A DNA stretch of 64,000 nucleotides from DASYAE01 sp036501535 (GTDB lineage Bacteria; Actinomycetota; Actinomycetes; Streptomycetales; Catenulisporaceae), in NCBI GenBank assembly GCA_036501535.1, contig DASYAE010000203.1, forward strand, positions 1-64,000. The letters run 5' to 3'. Each line of letters begins with the position of its first letter. Position 1 is the stretch's first letter. Below, in pieces: positions 27,776 through 35,282 of the stretch. A program made the position numbers and the translations under genes. The notes under the pieces are model-generated. The model was not told where the DNA came from, made no database searches, and saw only the letters and a list, made by a program, of their open reading frames with translations.

Positions 27776-29545
27776 ATGCAGCAGCAACAGAATATTGACG
27801 CGGCGGTGCTGGAGCAGGCGGCGGCGCACCCCGATCGGCCGGCCGTCGTCGCCGGCGACAGTGTCGTGACGTTCGGCGAACTCGCCGACCACTCCCGGGC
27901 GCTCGCCGCCCGGCTTCGCGCCGCGGGCGTGCGGAGGGAGACGGTGGTCGTCTCATGCCTCCCCCGCGGCGCGGCCATGGTCACATCGGTGTTGGGGACC
28001 TGGCTGGCGGGTGGCGCGTATCTGCCGATCGATCCGGTCGCACCGGAATCGAGAGCTGCGCACATGCTCCGCGACAGCGATGCGCGCGTCGTGGTCGCGC
28101 AGCAGGGCTCGACGGTTCCGGGGCTTGCGGACATCGCGACCGTGCCGACCATCATTCCAGTGGACTGCGTCGGCGCAGTGTGCGGCGCGGCCGAGCCCGC
28201 CGAGTTCGAGCCGACCGCACCGGGCGATCTCGCCTACGTCATCTACACCTCCGGCTCGACCGGACGGCCTAAGGGCGTGCTCGTCGAGCACGGCAGCCTT
28301 GCCGACATGGCGGCGACGCACGAGGCGGTGCTGCATCCCGCTGGCGCCCCAACCACCGAGCAGGTCGCTCTGAACGCCGTCGCGACGGCCGACACGTTCT
28401 TCTCCGACTTCGTGAACCTGGCGGCCGGCCGCACCCTCGTCGTGGTCGACGAGGCCACCCGGCGCGACCCCGAACGCCTAGCCCGCCTCCTCACGCAGCA
28501 GCGCATCGACGTCTTCGACGGAACGCCGACGCAGCTGCGCACACTCTTCCTGGCCGGCCGAGGCGCCGCGCTCGCCGGCCTTAGGACCCTGATCATCGGC
28601 AATGAGCCCGCCGACTCCGAGCTCTGGCACCGGCTGCGGGACCTGGCCGCGTCCGGCGTGCGTGTGCACAACTTCTACGGCCCGACCGAGTGCAGCATCG
28701 ACGTGACGTCGGCCGCCGTGGCGGACCACCCGGAACCGGTGATTGGCACGCCGCTGCCGGGCGTCGAGATCTGGCTCGTGGACCAGGCTCTGCGCCCGGT
28801 TCCCGACGGCGAGCCCGGCGAGATCTGCGTCGCAGGTCCCTGCCTGGCGCGCGGCTACCTCAACGCAGCGCCCGATGACGAAGCGCGGTTCGCGTGGCTG
28901 ACGCCGGCGACGGGCAGAGAGCCGGTGCGCGTCTACCGGACCGGCGACCGGGCTCGGCGCGGCGCCGCTCGCCAGCTCGAATTCCTCGGCCGGATCGACG
29001 ACCAGGCCAACATCGCCGGCTACCGGGTCGAGCCGCTGGAGGTGGAGTCCGCGGTGCGCTCGTGCCCGGGCATGCTGGATGCGGCGGTGGCGGTGACCGA
29101 CCGGGCCGGCTCGGCGGTGCTCACGGCCTGGGTCGTCCTGGCGCCGGGAACCGGAGCGGCGGACATCGCCGCGCGGCTCGGCTCGATGCTGCCGCCCTAC
29201 ATGGTGCCGACGCTCGTCTCTGTCGCCGGGATCCCGATGGGCGCCTCGGGCAAGGCGGACGTCGCGGCGCTCAAGGCCCTGCAGGCCAACAGCGAGGCCG
29301 GAACCGCTGCGGATCAGGACCCGGACGCCGGGGCTCTCGCCGCGATCTGGCGCGACGTGCTCGGCCTCGACGCGGTCGGCGCGCAGGACGACTTCTTCGC
29401 GCTCGGCGGCGACTCGCTCAAAGCAACCCGGCTGATCATGGCCGTGCGCGCGGCGATCTCGCCGGACCTGCCGATCCGGGTCATCTTCGACAACCCGGGT
29501 TTCGCCGCCTTCGCCGGCGCCGTCGCGCAGCGAGGTGAGCGGTGA
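27776..29545 (+). CDS. NRPS adenylation-carrier (A-T) didomain protein
   Basis: A 589-residue didomain. Adenylation motifs: A3 YTSGSTGRPKG (about 158-168), A5 NFYGPTEC (about 299-306), A7 YRTGDR, A8 GRIDDQANIAGYRVEPLEVE (about 401-420), and A10 with the catalytic Lys in ASGKADV. The carrier motif is DDFFALGGDSLKATR (phosphopantetheine Ser near 549). No condensation, epimerisation or thioesterase domain. By eye the specificity pocket starts Ala-Asp rather than Asp-x, with a second Asp near its end, an arrangement I associate with beta-amino-acid-activating domains; treat this as a hint. It would load the acyl unit used by the condensation protein upstream. The stop overlaps the next gene. Confidence 0.9.
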   Translation: MQQQQNIDAAVLEQAAAHPDRPAVVAGDSVVTFGELADHSRALAARLRAAGVRRETVVVSCLPRGAAMVTSVLGTWLAGGAYLPIDPVAPESRAAHMLRDSDARVVVAQQGSTVPGLADIATVPTIIPVDCVGAVCGAAEPAEFEPTAPGDLAYVIYTSGSTGRPKGVLVEHGSLADMAATHEAVLHPAGAPTTEQVALNAVATADTFFSDFVNLAAGRTLVVVDEATRRDPERLARLLTQQRIDVFDGTPTQLRTLFLAGRGAALAGLRTLIIGNEPADSELWHRLRDLAASGVRVHNFYGPTECSIDVTSAAVADHPEPVIGTPLPGVEIWLVDQALRPVPDGEPGEICVAGPCLARGYLNAAPDDEARFAWLTPATGREPVRVYRTGDRARRGAARQLEFLGRIDDQANIAGYRVEPLEVESAVRSCPGMLDAAVAVTDRAGSAVLTAWVVLAPGTGAADIAARLGSMLPPYMVPTLVSVAGIPMGASGKADVAALKALQANSEAGTAADQDPDAGALAAIWRDVLGLDAVGAQDDFFALGGDSLKATRLIMAVRAAISPDLPIRVIFDNPGFAAFAGAVAQRGER

Positions 29546-30336
29546 TGACGACCCTGGTCGCGGACCGCCAGAGCACCGACCCGTGGGCGGATGTCGAGCT
29601 CGGATTCGGCCTCGGCGCCCCGGTGGCGATCGGCGGGCGGCTGACGCCGGAGCGCCTGCTGGCCGGGTATCACCGGGCCCTGTTCTGCCAGTCGCGCACC
29701 GATGCCGGCGAGATCGAGACCAACCGCGCGCTCTACGGCCCGGACGTGCGAGCCGGGGACATCACGGTGCTGCCGGGCGATGCGGACCCGTACTCGCTGC
29801 TGTGGTGGTCGCCGGAGGTCCGGTACGTGATGCGCGTCGACGAGGTCTGCCTCGGCCGGACCTCGCGCCGCACGCTGCGCACCTCGACCTGGACCACGAC
29901 CGTCGACGCCGACTTCGACGGCGTGATCGCCGGCTGCCGGGGCGACCGCGAGCCGTGCTGGATCACCGACGAACTGGTCGCCGCGCTTCGGGTGCTGCGA
30001 AACCGGGGTTGGGTTCGCACGGTCGAGGTCTGGGACGGCGACCGGCTGGTGGGCGGGCTCTTCGGCTGCGCGCTGGACGGCGTCTTCGTGATGGACTCGG
30101 CCTTCCACGTCGAGCCGGAGGCGGCAAAGGCAGCGATCGCGGACCTGGCCCGGCGCCTGGCGCCCGGCGGCACGACGCTGATGGACGCGCAGGTCAAGAC
30201 GGACTACACGGTGCGAATGGGGGCGCACGCTATGCCGCGGCACGAATATCTGGACTGCATCGGGACGTCGCGCGCATCGGGTGCGCTGGTCGGCGGGACT
30301 CACGCGGTGCGGGACTTGGTGCCGCCCGCCGGCTGA
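29542..30336 (+). CDS. Leucyl/phenylalanyl-tRNA-protein transferase homologue in an NRPS operon
   Basis: A 264-residue homologue of Aat, which transfers Leu, Phe or Met from aminoacyl-tRNA to N-terminal basic residues. Family landmarks: WWSPEVR (88-94), SRRTLR (108-113), CWITDELV, VEVWDGDRLVGGLFGCALDG, VMDSAF (where Aat usually has GESMF), and LMDAQVKTDYTVRMGAHAMPRHEYL, containing the Asp-x-Gln pair (D215, Q217) I recall as catalytic. It starts at GTG 29542 or ATG 29545, overlapping the NRPS stop, so it is part of that operon rather than of protein turnover. I infer that it adds an amino acid from a charged tRNA to the NRPS-derived intermediate. A housekeeping Aat placed here by chance is the alternative. 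Confidence 0.85.
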   Translation: MMTTLVADRQSTDPWADVELGFGLGAPVAIGGRLTPERLLAGYHRALFCQSRTDAGEIETNRALYGPDVRAGDITVLPGDADPYSLLWWSPEVRYVMRVDEVCLGRTSRRTLRTSTWTTTVDADFDGVIAGCRGDREPCWITDELVAALRVLRNRGWVRTVEVWDGDRLVGGLFGCALDGVFVMDSAFHVEPEAAKAAIADLARRLAPGGTTLMDAQVKTDYTVRMGAHAMPRHEYLDCIGTSRASGALVGGTHAVRDLVPPAG

Positions 30337-30376
30337 AGCTGTCGGGCCGGTAGACCTGCTGGAGGTCAAACCTCGT

Positions 30377-30691
30377 TCAGAACGCCGGGGCGTCGAGCAG
30401 ATCTGAACACGCGATCGCAGCTGTGATCAGGACGTACAAGCCCACCGCTGCGAGAATAGTTGCCAGGGCCGCGATGGCTACGGCTGCGAGTGCGAGTACC
30501 GCGCCGATCGACTCGACGAATTTCGTCAGATCTGCCGCCGCCATCGCCTCGAGAAGTTTCTTCTCCTCGTCGGAGAGCCCGCTCCACCACTCGAGGAGCT
30601 TGTGCCACTCGTCTTCGGCCAGCAGCAGCAGGTCGTCCACGCGGGCGTTGATCTCGAAGCTCAGGCATTTGGCGAAGTCTTCGACGCTCAT
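30377..30691 (-). CDS. Small membrane protein of unknown function
   Basis: 104 residues. The N-terminal 55 are charged and helical (SFEINARVDDLLLLAEDEW, WWSGLSDEEKKLLEAM), followed by one long hydrophobic stretch from about residue 62 to 95 (GAVLALAAVAIAALATIL and onward) that could form one or two membrane helices, and a short tail. It is convergent with the transferase gene, ending 40 bases away, with a G-rich ribosome-binding stretch before the ATG. I recognise no family. The amphipathic-plus-membrane layout is reminiscent of small toxin-like or immunity-like membrane proteins, but nothing supports assigning either role. Confidence 0.55.
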   Translation of the reverse strand: MSVEDFAKCLSFEINARVDDLLLLAEDEWHKLLEWWSGLSDEEKKLLEAMAAADLTKFVESIGAVLALAAVAIAALATILAAVGLYVLITAAIACSDLLDAPAF

Positions 30692-30907
30692 CGGGTGATC
30701 CCCCCCGGGCTCCGGGCCGGCCGGCCGGTTCGCGGCGTTCGGCGTATCGGCGTGTACTGCGAATCTCCTGCGCTGCCGCCGGAGCTGTCAAGCCGCTCGG
30801 AATAAAGCCGTTCCCGAGCCGTTGAAAGCGATCACGGTCGATGTTTCCGCCGTCCGGCGGGTGGCCGTCCGGGGCTTGTCCGAGCGATGACTTGTGGTGA
30901 TCAGACG

Positions 30908-31825
30908 ATGCGGGCGGTGCGGTTTCACGAGTACGGCGGGATCGACGTGCTGCGGGTGGAGGAGGTGGAGCGGCCGGTGCCCGGCCCCGGGCAGGTGCTG
31001 GTCGAGGTCCGCGCGGCCGGGATCCAGCCGGGCGAGGTGATGATCCGGGCCGGCGCGCGGCACAAGCGCTGGCCGGCGGCCTTCCCCTCCGGACAGGGCA
31101 GCGATCTGGCGGGCGTCGTGGCGCAGGCCGGACCGGAGGTGCGCGGCTTCGCGGTGGGCGACGAGGTCCTGGGCTTCACCCACAACCGGGCCGGCCACGC
31201 GCAGTTCGCCGTGGCCGAGGACGTGAACCTGGTTTCCCGTCCGGCGGGGTTGTCCTGGGATGTGGCCGGGTCGCTGTACGTGGCCGGCACGACCGCGTAC
31301 GCCGCGGTGTTCGCGGTGGACCCCGGACCGGATGAGACGGTCGTGGTGTCCGGCGCGGCCGGCGGCGTCGGGTCGCTCGCCGTGCAGCTCGCACGGCGGC
31401 GCGGCGCAAGGGTGATCGGGCTGGCGAGCGAGCGGAACCACGCCTGGTTGAAGGATCGCGGCGTCGTCCCGGTCACGTACGGGGCGGGCGCGGCCGAGCA
31501 GATCCGGCAGGCGTCCGGCGGGAGCGTCGACGCGTTCATCGACACGTTCGGCGAGGGCTATGTCGAGATGGCCGTCGAGCTGGGGGTGCGGCCCGTGCGG
31601 ATCAACACGACCCGCGATTGGCAGGCCGCTGCCAAGGTCGGTGCGCGGACCTATGGAGAGGGCTCGGCGGCGTGCGCGGTCGTGGTCGGCGAGCTGGCCC
31701 GGCTCGCCGCGCGCGGGGAGCTGGAGGTTCCGATCGCCCGCAGCTACCCGCTCGAGCAGGTGCAGGACGCGTTCCGCGAGCTGGAGCTGGGACACACGCA
31801 CGGCAAGATCGTGCTGCGGCCGTAA
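30908..31825 (+). CDS. NADPH:quinone oxidoreductase-like zinc-independent MDR protein
   Basis: A 305-residue medium-chain dehydrogenase/reductase. The GroES-like domain begins MRAVRFHEYGGIDVLRVEE. No zinc-binding cysteines are present. The Rossmann loop is VVSGAAGGVGSLAVQLARR (about 142-160). The C terminus ALARGELEVPI-type segment and LEQVQDAFRELELGHTHGKIVL are typical of quinone oxidoreductases. It probably reduces quinones or enones with NADPH in the cytoplasm. I start it at the ATG at 30908; an upstream start at 30887 adds seven residues without homology. No operon partner: it stands alone between a minus-strand gene and the amine oxidase 149 bases downstream. Confidence 0.87.
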   Translation: MRAVRFHEYGGIDVLRVEEVERPVPGPGQVLVEVRAAGIQPGEVMIRAGARHKRWPAAFPSGQGSDLAGVVAQAGPEVRGFAVGDEVLGFTHNRAGHAQFAVAEDVNLVSRPAGLSWDVAGSLYVAGTTAYAAVFAVDPGPDETVVVSGAAGGVGSLAVQLARRRGARVIGLASERNHAWLKDRGVVPVTYGAGAAEQIRQASGGSVDAFIDTFGEGYVEMAVELGVRPVRINTTRDWQAAAKVGARTYGEGSAACAVVVGELARLAARGELEVPIARSYPLEQVQDAFRELELGHTHGKIVLRP

Positions 31826-31909
31826 CCCGAACGGCCGCGTGGCGCGCACACCACCTGGACGGAATACACACGCGGGTCCGCCCTGCTCGACGCCAGTAAT
31901 GTCCCTCAT

Positions 31910-31940
31910 GGTCACCGATTGATCACTTCTCGTGGTGACC
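31910..31940. promoter_or_regulatory. Inverted repeat upstream of the amine oxidase gene
   Basis: GGTCACC (31910-31916) and GGTGACC (31934-31940) are exact inverted arms with a 17-base spacer. The repeat ends 34 bases before the ATG of the flavoprotein gene, a plausible position for an operator. Confidence 0.35.
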
Positions 31941-31974
31941 CCCGGCTGCTTCGAGCATCCCCACGGGAGTGGAC

Positions 31975-33612
31975 ATGACCGCAATCCCAGCAAACCCCGC
32001 AGTTCCGCTGACCGAGCAGGCGCGGCGCCTGCAGCAGGCGATGATCGGGGCCGCCGGCCCCGAGGCGACCGGCTTCACCGCCGCCCGTGACCTGCCGCCC
32101 GCGCCCGCCGAGCGCGGCACCGTGGCCGTGCTCGGCGCCGGCATCGCCGGCCTGACCGTCGCCTACGAGTTGCGCAACCGCGGCTACGACGTGGTCATCC
32201 TGGAGGCCACCGAGCGCGCCGGCGGGCGCAACCGCACCGCGCGCCGCGGCGACGTGCTCTTCGAGCTCGACGATAAGGGCGGCCTCGTACAGACGCACGA
32301 GTGCCGGTTCGACCACGGGCTCTACCTCAACCTCGGCCCCGGCCGCATCCCCTACCACCACCGCCGGGTGCTCGACTACTGCTACGACTTCGGCGTGACG
32401 CTCGAGCCGTACATCATGGAGACCACGGCCGCCTTCGAAAGCCTGCACATCGACGGCACGCCCGTGCGGTGGCGCAACCGCCAGGTCGCCAACGACACCC
32501 GCGGGTACATCGCAGCGCTGCTCGCCGAGTTCGTGGCCGAGAAGATGCCGCGGCCGGATCCGGACAACCCGATGCTCAACATGCTGCGCGTCTTCGGCGC
32601 GCTCGACGAGGAGTTCAAGTACCACGGCTCGACCCGCTCGGGCTACGCGCACAAGCTCGAGGTCAACGAGTTCGAGAAGCCGATCCCGCCGCTGAAGCTC
32701 CAGGAGCTGATCGCCTCGCGCTTCTGGGAACGCCGCTTCTACCAGCCGGTCGACTACCTGTGGCAGGGCACGATGTTCCAGCCGGTGGGCGGCATGGACC
32801 AGATCGTGAAGGCGTTCGAGCAGCGCGTCGGCCGGATCCTGCGCACCAACGCCGAGGTCGTCCGGATCACGCTGGCCGATCAGGGCGTGGAGGTGCACTA
32901 CCGCAGGCTCGGGCGCGACGAGGTGATCAAGGTCGACTACTGCGTCAGCAACATCCCGGCCCCGGTCCTGTGCGGGCTGGCGCTGGAGAACTTCTCGGAG
33001 CCCTTCCTCGACGCGATCGGGACGGTCCCGTTCGAGGCCACCTGCAAGGTCGGCTGGCAGGCCGAGCAGCGCTTCTGGGAGAACGACGACAACCAGGTCT
33101 ACGGCGGCATCAGCTGGACCGACGACATCATCAACCAGGTCTGGTTCCCCTCGAACGACTACTTCAGCGCGCACGGCACGCTGACCGGCGCCTACAACTT
33201 CAGCGAGCCCGCGGAGGAACTCGGCCGCATGCACCCCCTGGACCGGCTGACCACCGCCCGGGACTGCGCGAAGCGGCTGCACCCGCAGTTCGCCGACGAC
33301 GGGATCGTGCCGCTCGACAAGGGCCTGAGCATCGCCTGGCACAAGGTCCCGTTCCAGCTCGGCGGTTTCGCGGCCTGGGACCCCGCGGACCCGGACCACC
33401 AGGCGGCCTACAAGCAGCTGCTGACGCCGGAGGGCGCCAACGGCTGCTTCTTCGTGACCGGGGACCAGGCCTCGCCGCTGCCCGGCTGGCAGGAGGGAGC
33501 GATGATGTCGGCGCATTACGTGCTCGACCAGATCCTCGGCGTCACCCCGCTGGAGGCGCCGGAGATCGTGCGCGTGCCGGACGCCACCGCGCTGACGCAG
33601 GGTCTTCACTGA
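31975..33612 (+). CDS. Flavin amine oxidase (L-amino-acid-oxidase-like)
   Basis: A 545-residue FAD-dependent oxidase. The dinucleotide fold is VAVLGAGIAGLTVAYELRNRG (about 51-71), followed by ILEATERAGGRN, which binds the FAD ribose and pyrophosphate. The C-terminal FAD motif is FFVTGDQASPLPGWQEGAMMSA. Length and layout match bacterial L-amino acid or glutamate oxidases, giving a 2-oxo acid, ammonia and hydrogen peroxide. No signal peptide is visible. The ATG at 31975 follows GGGAGTG; a GTG six bases earlier is possible. It forms a single-gene unit ended by a strong terminator. The substrate cannot be read from sequence. Confidence 0.85.
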   Translation: MTAIPANPAVPLTEQARRLQQAMIGAAGPEATGFTAARDLPPAPAERGTVAVLGAGIAGLTVAYELRNRGYDVVILEATERAGGRNRTARRGDVLFELDDKGGLVQTHECRFDHGLYLNLGPGRIPYHHRRVLDYCYDFGVTLEPYIMETTAAFESLHIDGTPVRWRNRQVANDTRGYIAALLAEFVAEKMPRPDPDNPMLNMLRVFGALDEEFKYHGSTRSGYAHKLEVNEFEKPIPPLKLQELIASRFWERRFYQPVDYLWQGTMFQPVGGMDQIVKAFEQRVGRILRTNAEVVRITLADQGVEVHYRRLGRDEVIKVDYCVSNIPAPVLCGLALENFSEPFLDAIGTVPFEATCKVGWQAEQRFWENDDNQVYGGISWTDDIINQVWFPSNDYFSAHGTLTGAYNFSEPAEELGRMHPLDRLTTARDCAKRLHPQFADDGIVPLDKGLSIAWHKVPFQLGGFAAWDPADPDHQAAYKQLLTPEGANGCFFVTGDQASPLPGWQEGAMMSAHYVLDQILGVTPLEAPEIVRVPDATALTQGLH

Positions 33613-33649
33613 GCGGTCTGCAGCGCGAGCCGCCAAAGCCGCCTGTTCG

Positions 33650-33680
33650 ACGGCGCCGGGCCTCGGCCCGGCGCCGTTTT
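33650..33680 (+). terminator. Terminator after the amine oxidase gene
   Basis: A 13-bp stem (ACGGCGCCGGGCC with GGCCCGGCGCCGT) with a two-base central gap is followed by TTTCGTGTT. It lies 38 bases after the oxidase stop codon. Confidence 0.8.
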
Positions 33681-33709
33681 CGTGTTGCGCGCGGACCGAC
33701 TGCGGACGG

Positions 33710-33727
33710 TGGCACCTCGTGGTGCCA
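33710..33727. promoter_or_regulatory. Operator candidate O1 of the RHH-ABC operon
   Basis: TGGCACC (33710-33716), four bases, then GGTGCCA (33721-33727): a perfect palindrome. The same arms recur at 33795-33813, and a lone half-site TGGCACC occurs at 33742-33748. All lie within 115 bases of the RHH regulator start. Confidence 0.6.
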
Positions 33728-33788
33728 ATCCCGGCCACTCATGGCACCACTATTGACCTGCATGGATGCCAATGTGAGCCAGAAAGAC

Positions 33789-33817
33789 TTGCGGTGGCAC
33801 CAAAGTGGTGCCATATT
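33789..33817 (+). promoter_or_regulatory. Candidate promoter giving a leaderless RHH transcript
   Basis: TTGCGG (33789-33794) and CATATT (33812-33817) are spaced 17 bases. Seven bases after the -10 lies the A of the ATG at 33824, so the mRNA may be leaderless; a GGAG only two bases from the ATG is too close to serve well. The second palindrome covers the spacer and -10. Confidence 0.4.
33795..33813. promoter_or_regulatory. Operator candidate O2 overlapping the promoter
   Basis: TGGCACC (33795-33801), AAAGT, then GGTGCCA (33807-33813). The arms are identical to O1, with a centre-to-centre distance of about 85 bases. Because it overlaps the -10 region, binding should repress transcription. Confidence 0.6.
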
Positions 33818-33823
33818 GGAGTC

Positions 33824-34330
33824 ATGGAACTCACCCCCTACGCCGAAAGCCTGCGCCGCGAGCTGGCCAGCGCGGCCGAGGTCGGCGGCCAGGACGCTCG
33901 GGCGCTGGCCGACCGGCTGCTGCAGCCGCTGGATGCGGCGGTGCGCCTGACCCTGCTCGAGGCACTGTCCGCCGCCGCCGAGGAGATCTCCGCCGAGCTG
34001 GCGCCCGGCGCCGTCGATGTGCGGCTGCGCGGCGGTGCCGCCTCGTTCGTCGTCACCCCGGCGCCCGCCGAGCCGGGCAGCGCCGCCGAGGCGCCGCTGG
34101 ACGTGCGGCTGCCGGTCGCCGACGGCGACGAGGCCGCGATGGTCCGGATCAACCTCCGGCTCCCCGCCAACCTCAAGGCCCTGATCGAGGATGCGGCCGC
34201 GGCCGGCGGGCTGTCGGTCAACGCCTGGATCGTGCGGGCCGCCGCAGCCGCGCTGTCCGGCCAGCCCCGCGCCCAGGCGCGCACCCCCGGCCCGACCGTC
34301 AGCCAGCGCTACACCGGCTGGGCCCGCTAG
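33824..34330 (+). CDS. Ribbon-helix-helix (HicB/Arc-like) regulator of the ABC operon
   Basis: A 168-residue protein. The N-terminal half (1-95) is an Ala/Leu-rich helical domain with an EISAELAPGAVDVRLRGG segment. Residues about 105-145 (MVRINLRLPANLKALIEDA, then GGLSVNAWIVRAAAAAL) form a ribbon-helix-helix DNA-binding fold like HicB or Arc. It is the first gene before DUF4097, ABC ATPase and permease genes, a combination frequent in streptomycetes. The paired palindromes upstream are its likely operators (autorepression). No HicA toxin is adjacent, so I read it as a transporter regulator rather than an antitoxin. Confidence 0.8.
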   Translation: MELTPYAESLRRELASAAEVGGQDARALADRLLQPLDAAVRLTLLEALSAAAEEISAELAPGAVDVRLRGGAASFVVTPAPAEPGSAAEAPLDVRLPVADGDEAAMVRINLRLPANLKALIEDAAAAGGLSVNAWIVRAAAAALSGQPRAQARTPGPTVSQRYTGWAR

Positions 34331-34391
34331 CCCGGCCCGGCCCCCTCCGCACCCACGAAAACCCCTGACGACCACTGTGAAGGATCCTGAG

Positions 34392-35282
34392 ATGTCTGTC
34401 TCACGTTTCGAAACCCCGTCCCCGATCAACGTCACGCTCGACCTGTACGTCGCCGACGTGCACATGGTCGCCTCCGACCGCGCCGACACGGTCATCGAGG
34501 TCAAGCCGAGCGACCCGGGCAAGCCCGCCGACGTGAAGGCCGCCGAGAACACCCGCGTGGAGTTCGACGAGGTGACCGGCGCGCTGAGCGTGATCATGCG
34601 CAAGCCGCGCAGCCGGTTCGTGAACTTCAGCAAGCGCCCCGAGTCGGTCGACCTCGTCGTGCAGCTCCCGTCCGGCTCCGCGGTGCGCGGCCAGGCCTCC
34701 ATGGGCGACTACGAGGCCGACGGCCTGCTCGGCGTGGTGTCGCTGAAGACCGATTTCGGCGCTGTGCGTCTCGAGCAGAGCGCCGAGCTGACCGTCCGCA
34801 CCGGGCTCGGCCAGGTCACCGTGGACCGGGTCGGCGGGCCGACCGAAGTGCACAGTGCGTCCGGCGACATGCACATCGGCACCGTCGACGGCACTGCGGA
34901 AATCTCCACCAGCAGCGGCACGATCCGCGTCGGCACGGTGTCCGGCGCGGCGCGGCTGAAGGTGTCCAACGGAGCGCTGTACGTGGAGCGCGCACTGTCC
35001 GACATCACCGCCTCCACCTCCAACGGCGAGGTGCGGCTGGGCGAGGTCGTGCGCGGCAAGGTCAGCGCCACCAGCAAGAACGGCCGGGTCGAGGTCGGGG
35101 TTCGGACGGGCAGCGCCGCCTGGCTCGAGCTGAACACCGCGGCCGGCCGGGTCTACAACGAGCTGGCCGCCGCCGAGGCGCCCGAGGACGGCGACCCGGC
35201 CGACAAGGTCGAGGTACGTGCCAGCACCAAGCTCGGTGACGTGGTGGTGCGCCGCACCACGCGTCTGGAGGAGGACGCATGA
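34392..35282 (+). CDS. DUF4097 (DUF4098-like) beta-helix protein
   Basis: 296 residues starting at the ATG at 34392 (MSVSRFETPSPINV). It is made of short repeated beta-strand units (for example TVDRVGGPTEVHSASGDMHI, GTIRVGTVSGAARLKVSNG), as expected of the DUF4097 solenoid. No signal peptide or membrane segment. The family has no proven activity; it commonly accompanies ABC transporters of the DrrAB type in actinobacteria. It lies 61 bases after the RHH gene and overlaps the ATPase gene by four bases, so it is part of the operon. Confidence 0.85.
   Translation: MSVSRFETPSPINVTLDLYVADVHMVASDRADTVIEVKPSDPGKPADVKAAENTRVEFDEVTGALSVIMRKPRSRFVNFSKRPESVDLVVQLPSGSAVRGQASMGDYEADGLLGVVSLKTDFGAVRLEQSAELTVRTGLGQVTVDRVGGPTEVHSASGDMHIGTVDGTAEISTSSGTIRVGTVSGAARLKVSNGALYVERALSDITASTSNGEVRLGEVVRGKVSATSKNGRVEVGVRTGSAAWLELNTAAGRVYNELAAAEAPEDGDPADKVEVRASTKLGDVVVRRTTRLEEDA

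Noticed and set aside
30352..30366. Small hairpin GACCT-GCTGG-AGGTC between the Aat-like gene and the small membrane gene
   Set aside because: The 5-bp stem is too weak for a confident terminator.
33759..33781. Promoter using TTGACC at 33753
   Set aside because: No acceptable -10 at 16-19 bases; the TTGCGG/CATATT pair is better placed.
33824..34330. HicAB toxin-antitoxin system
   Set aside because: There is no HicA-like toxin beside the RHH gene; the following genes are a transporter operon.
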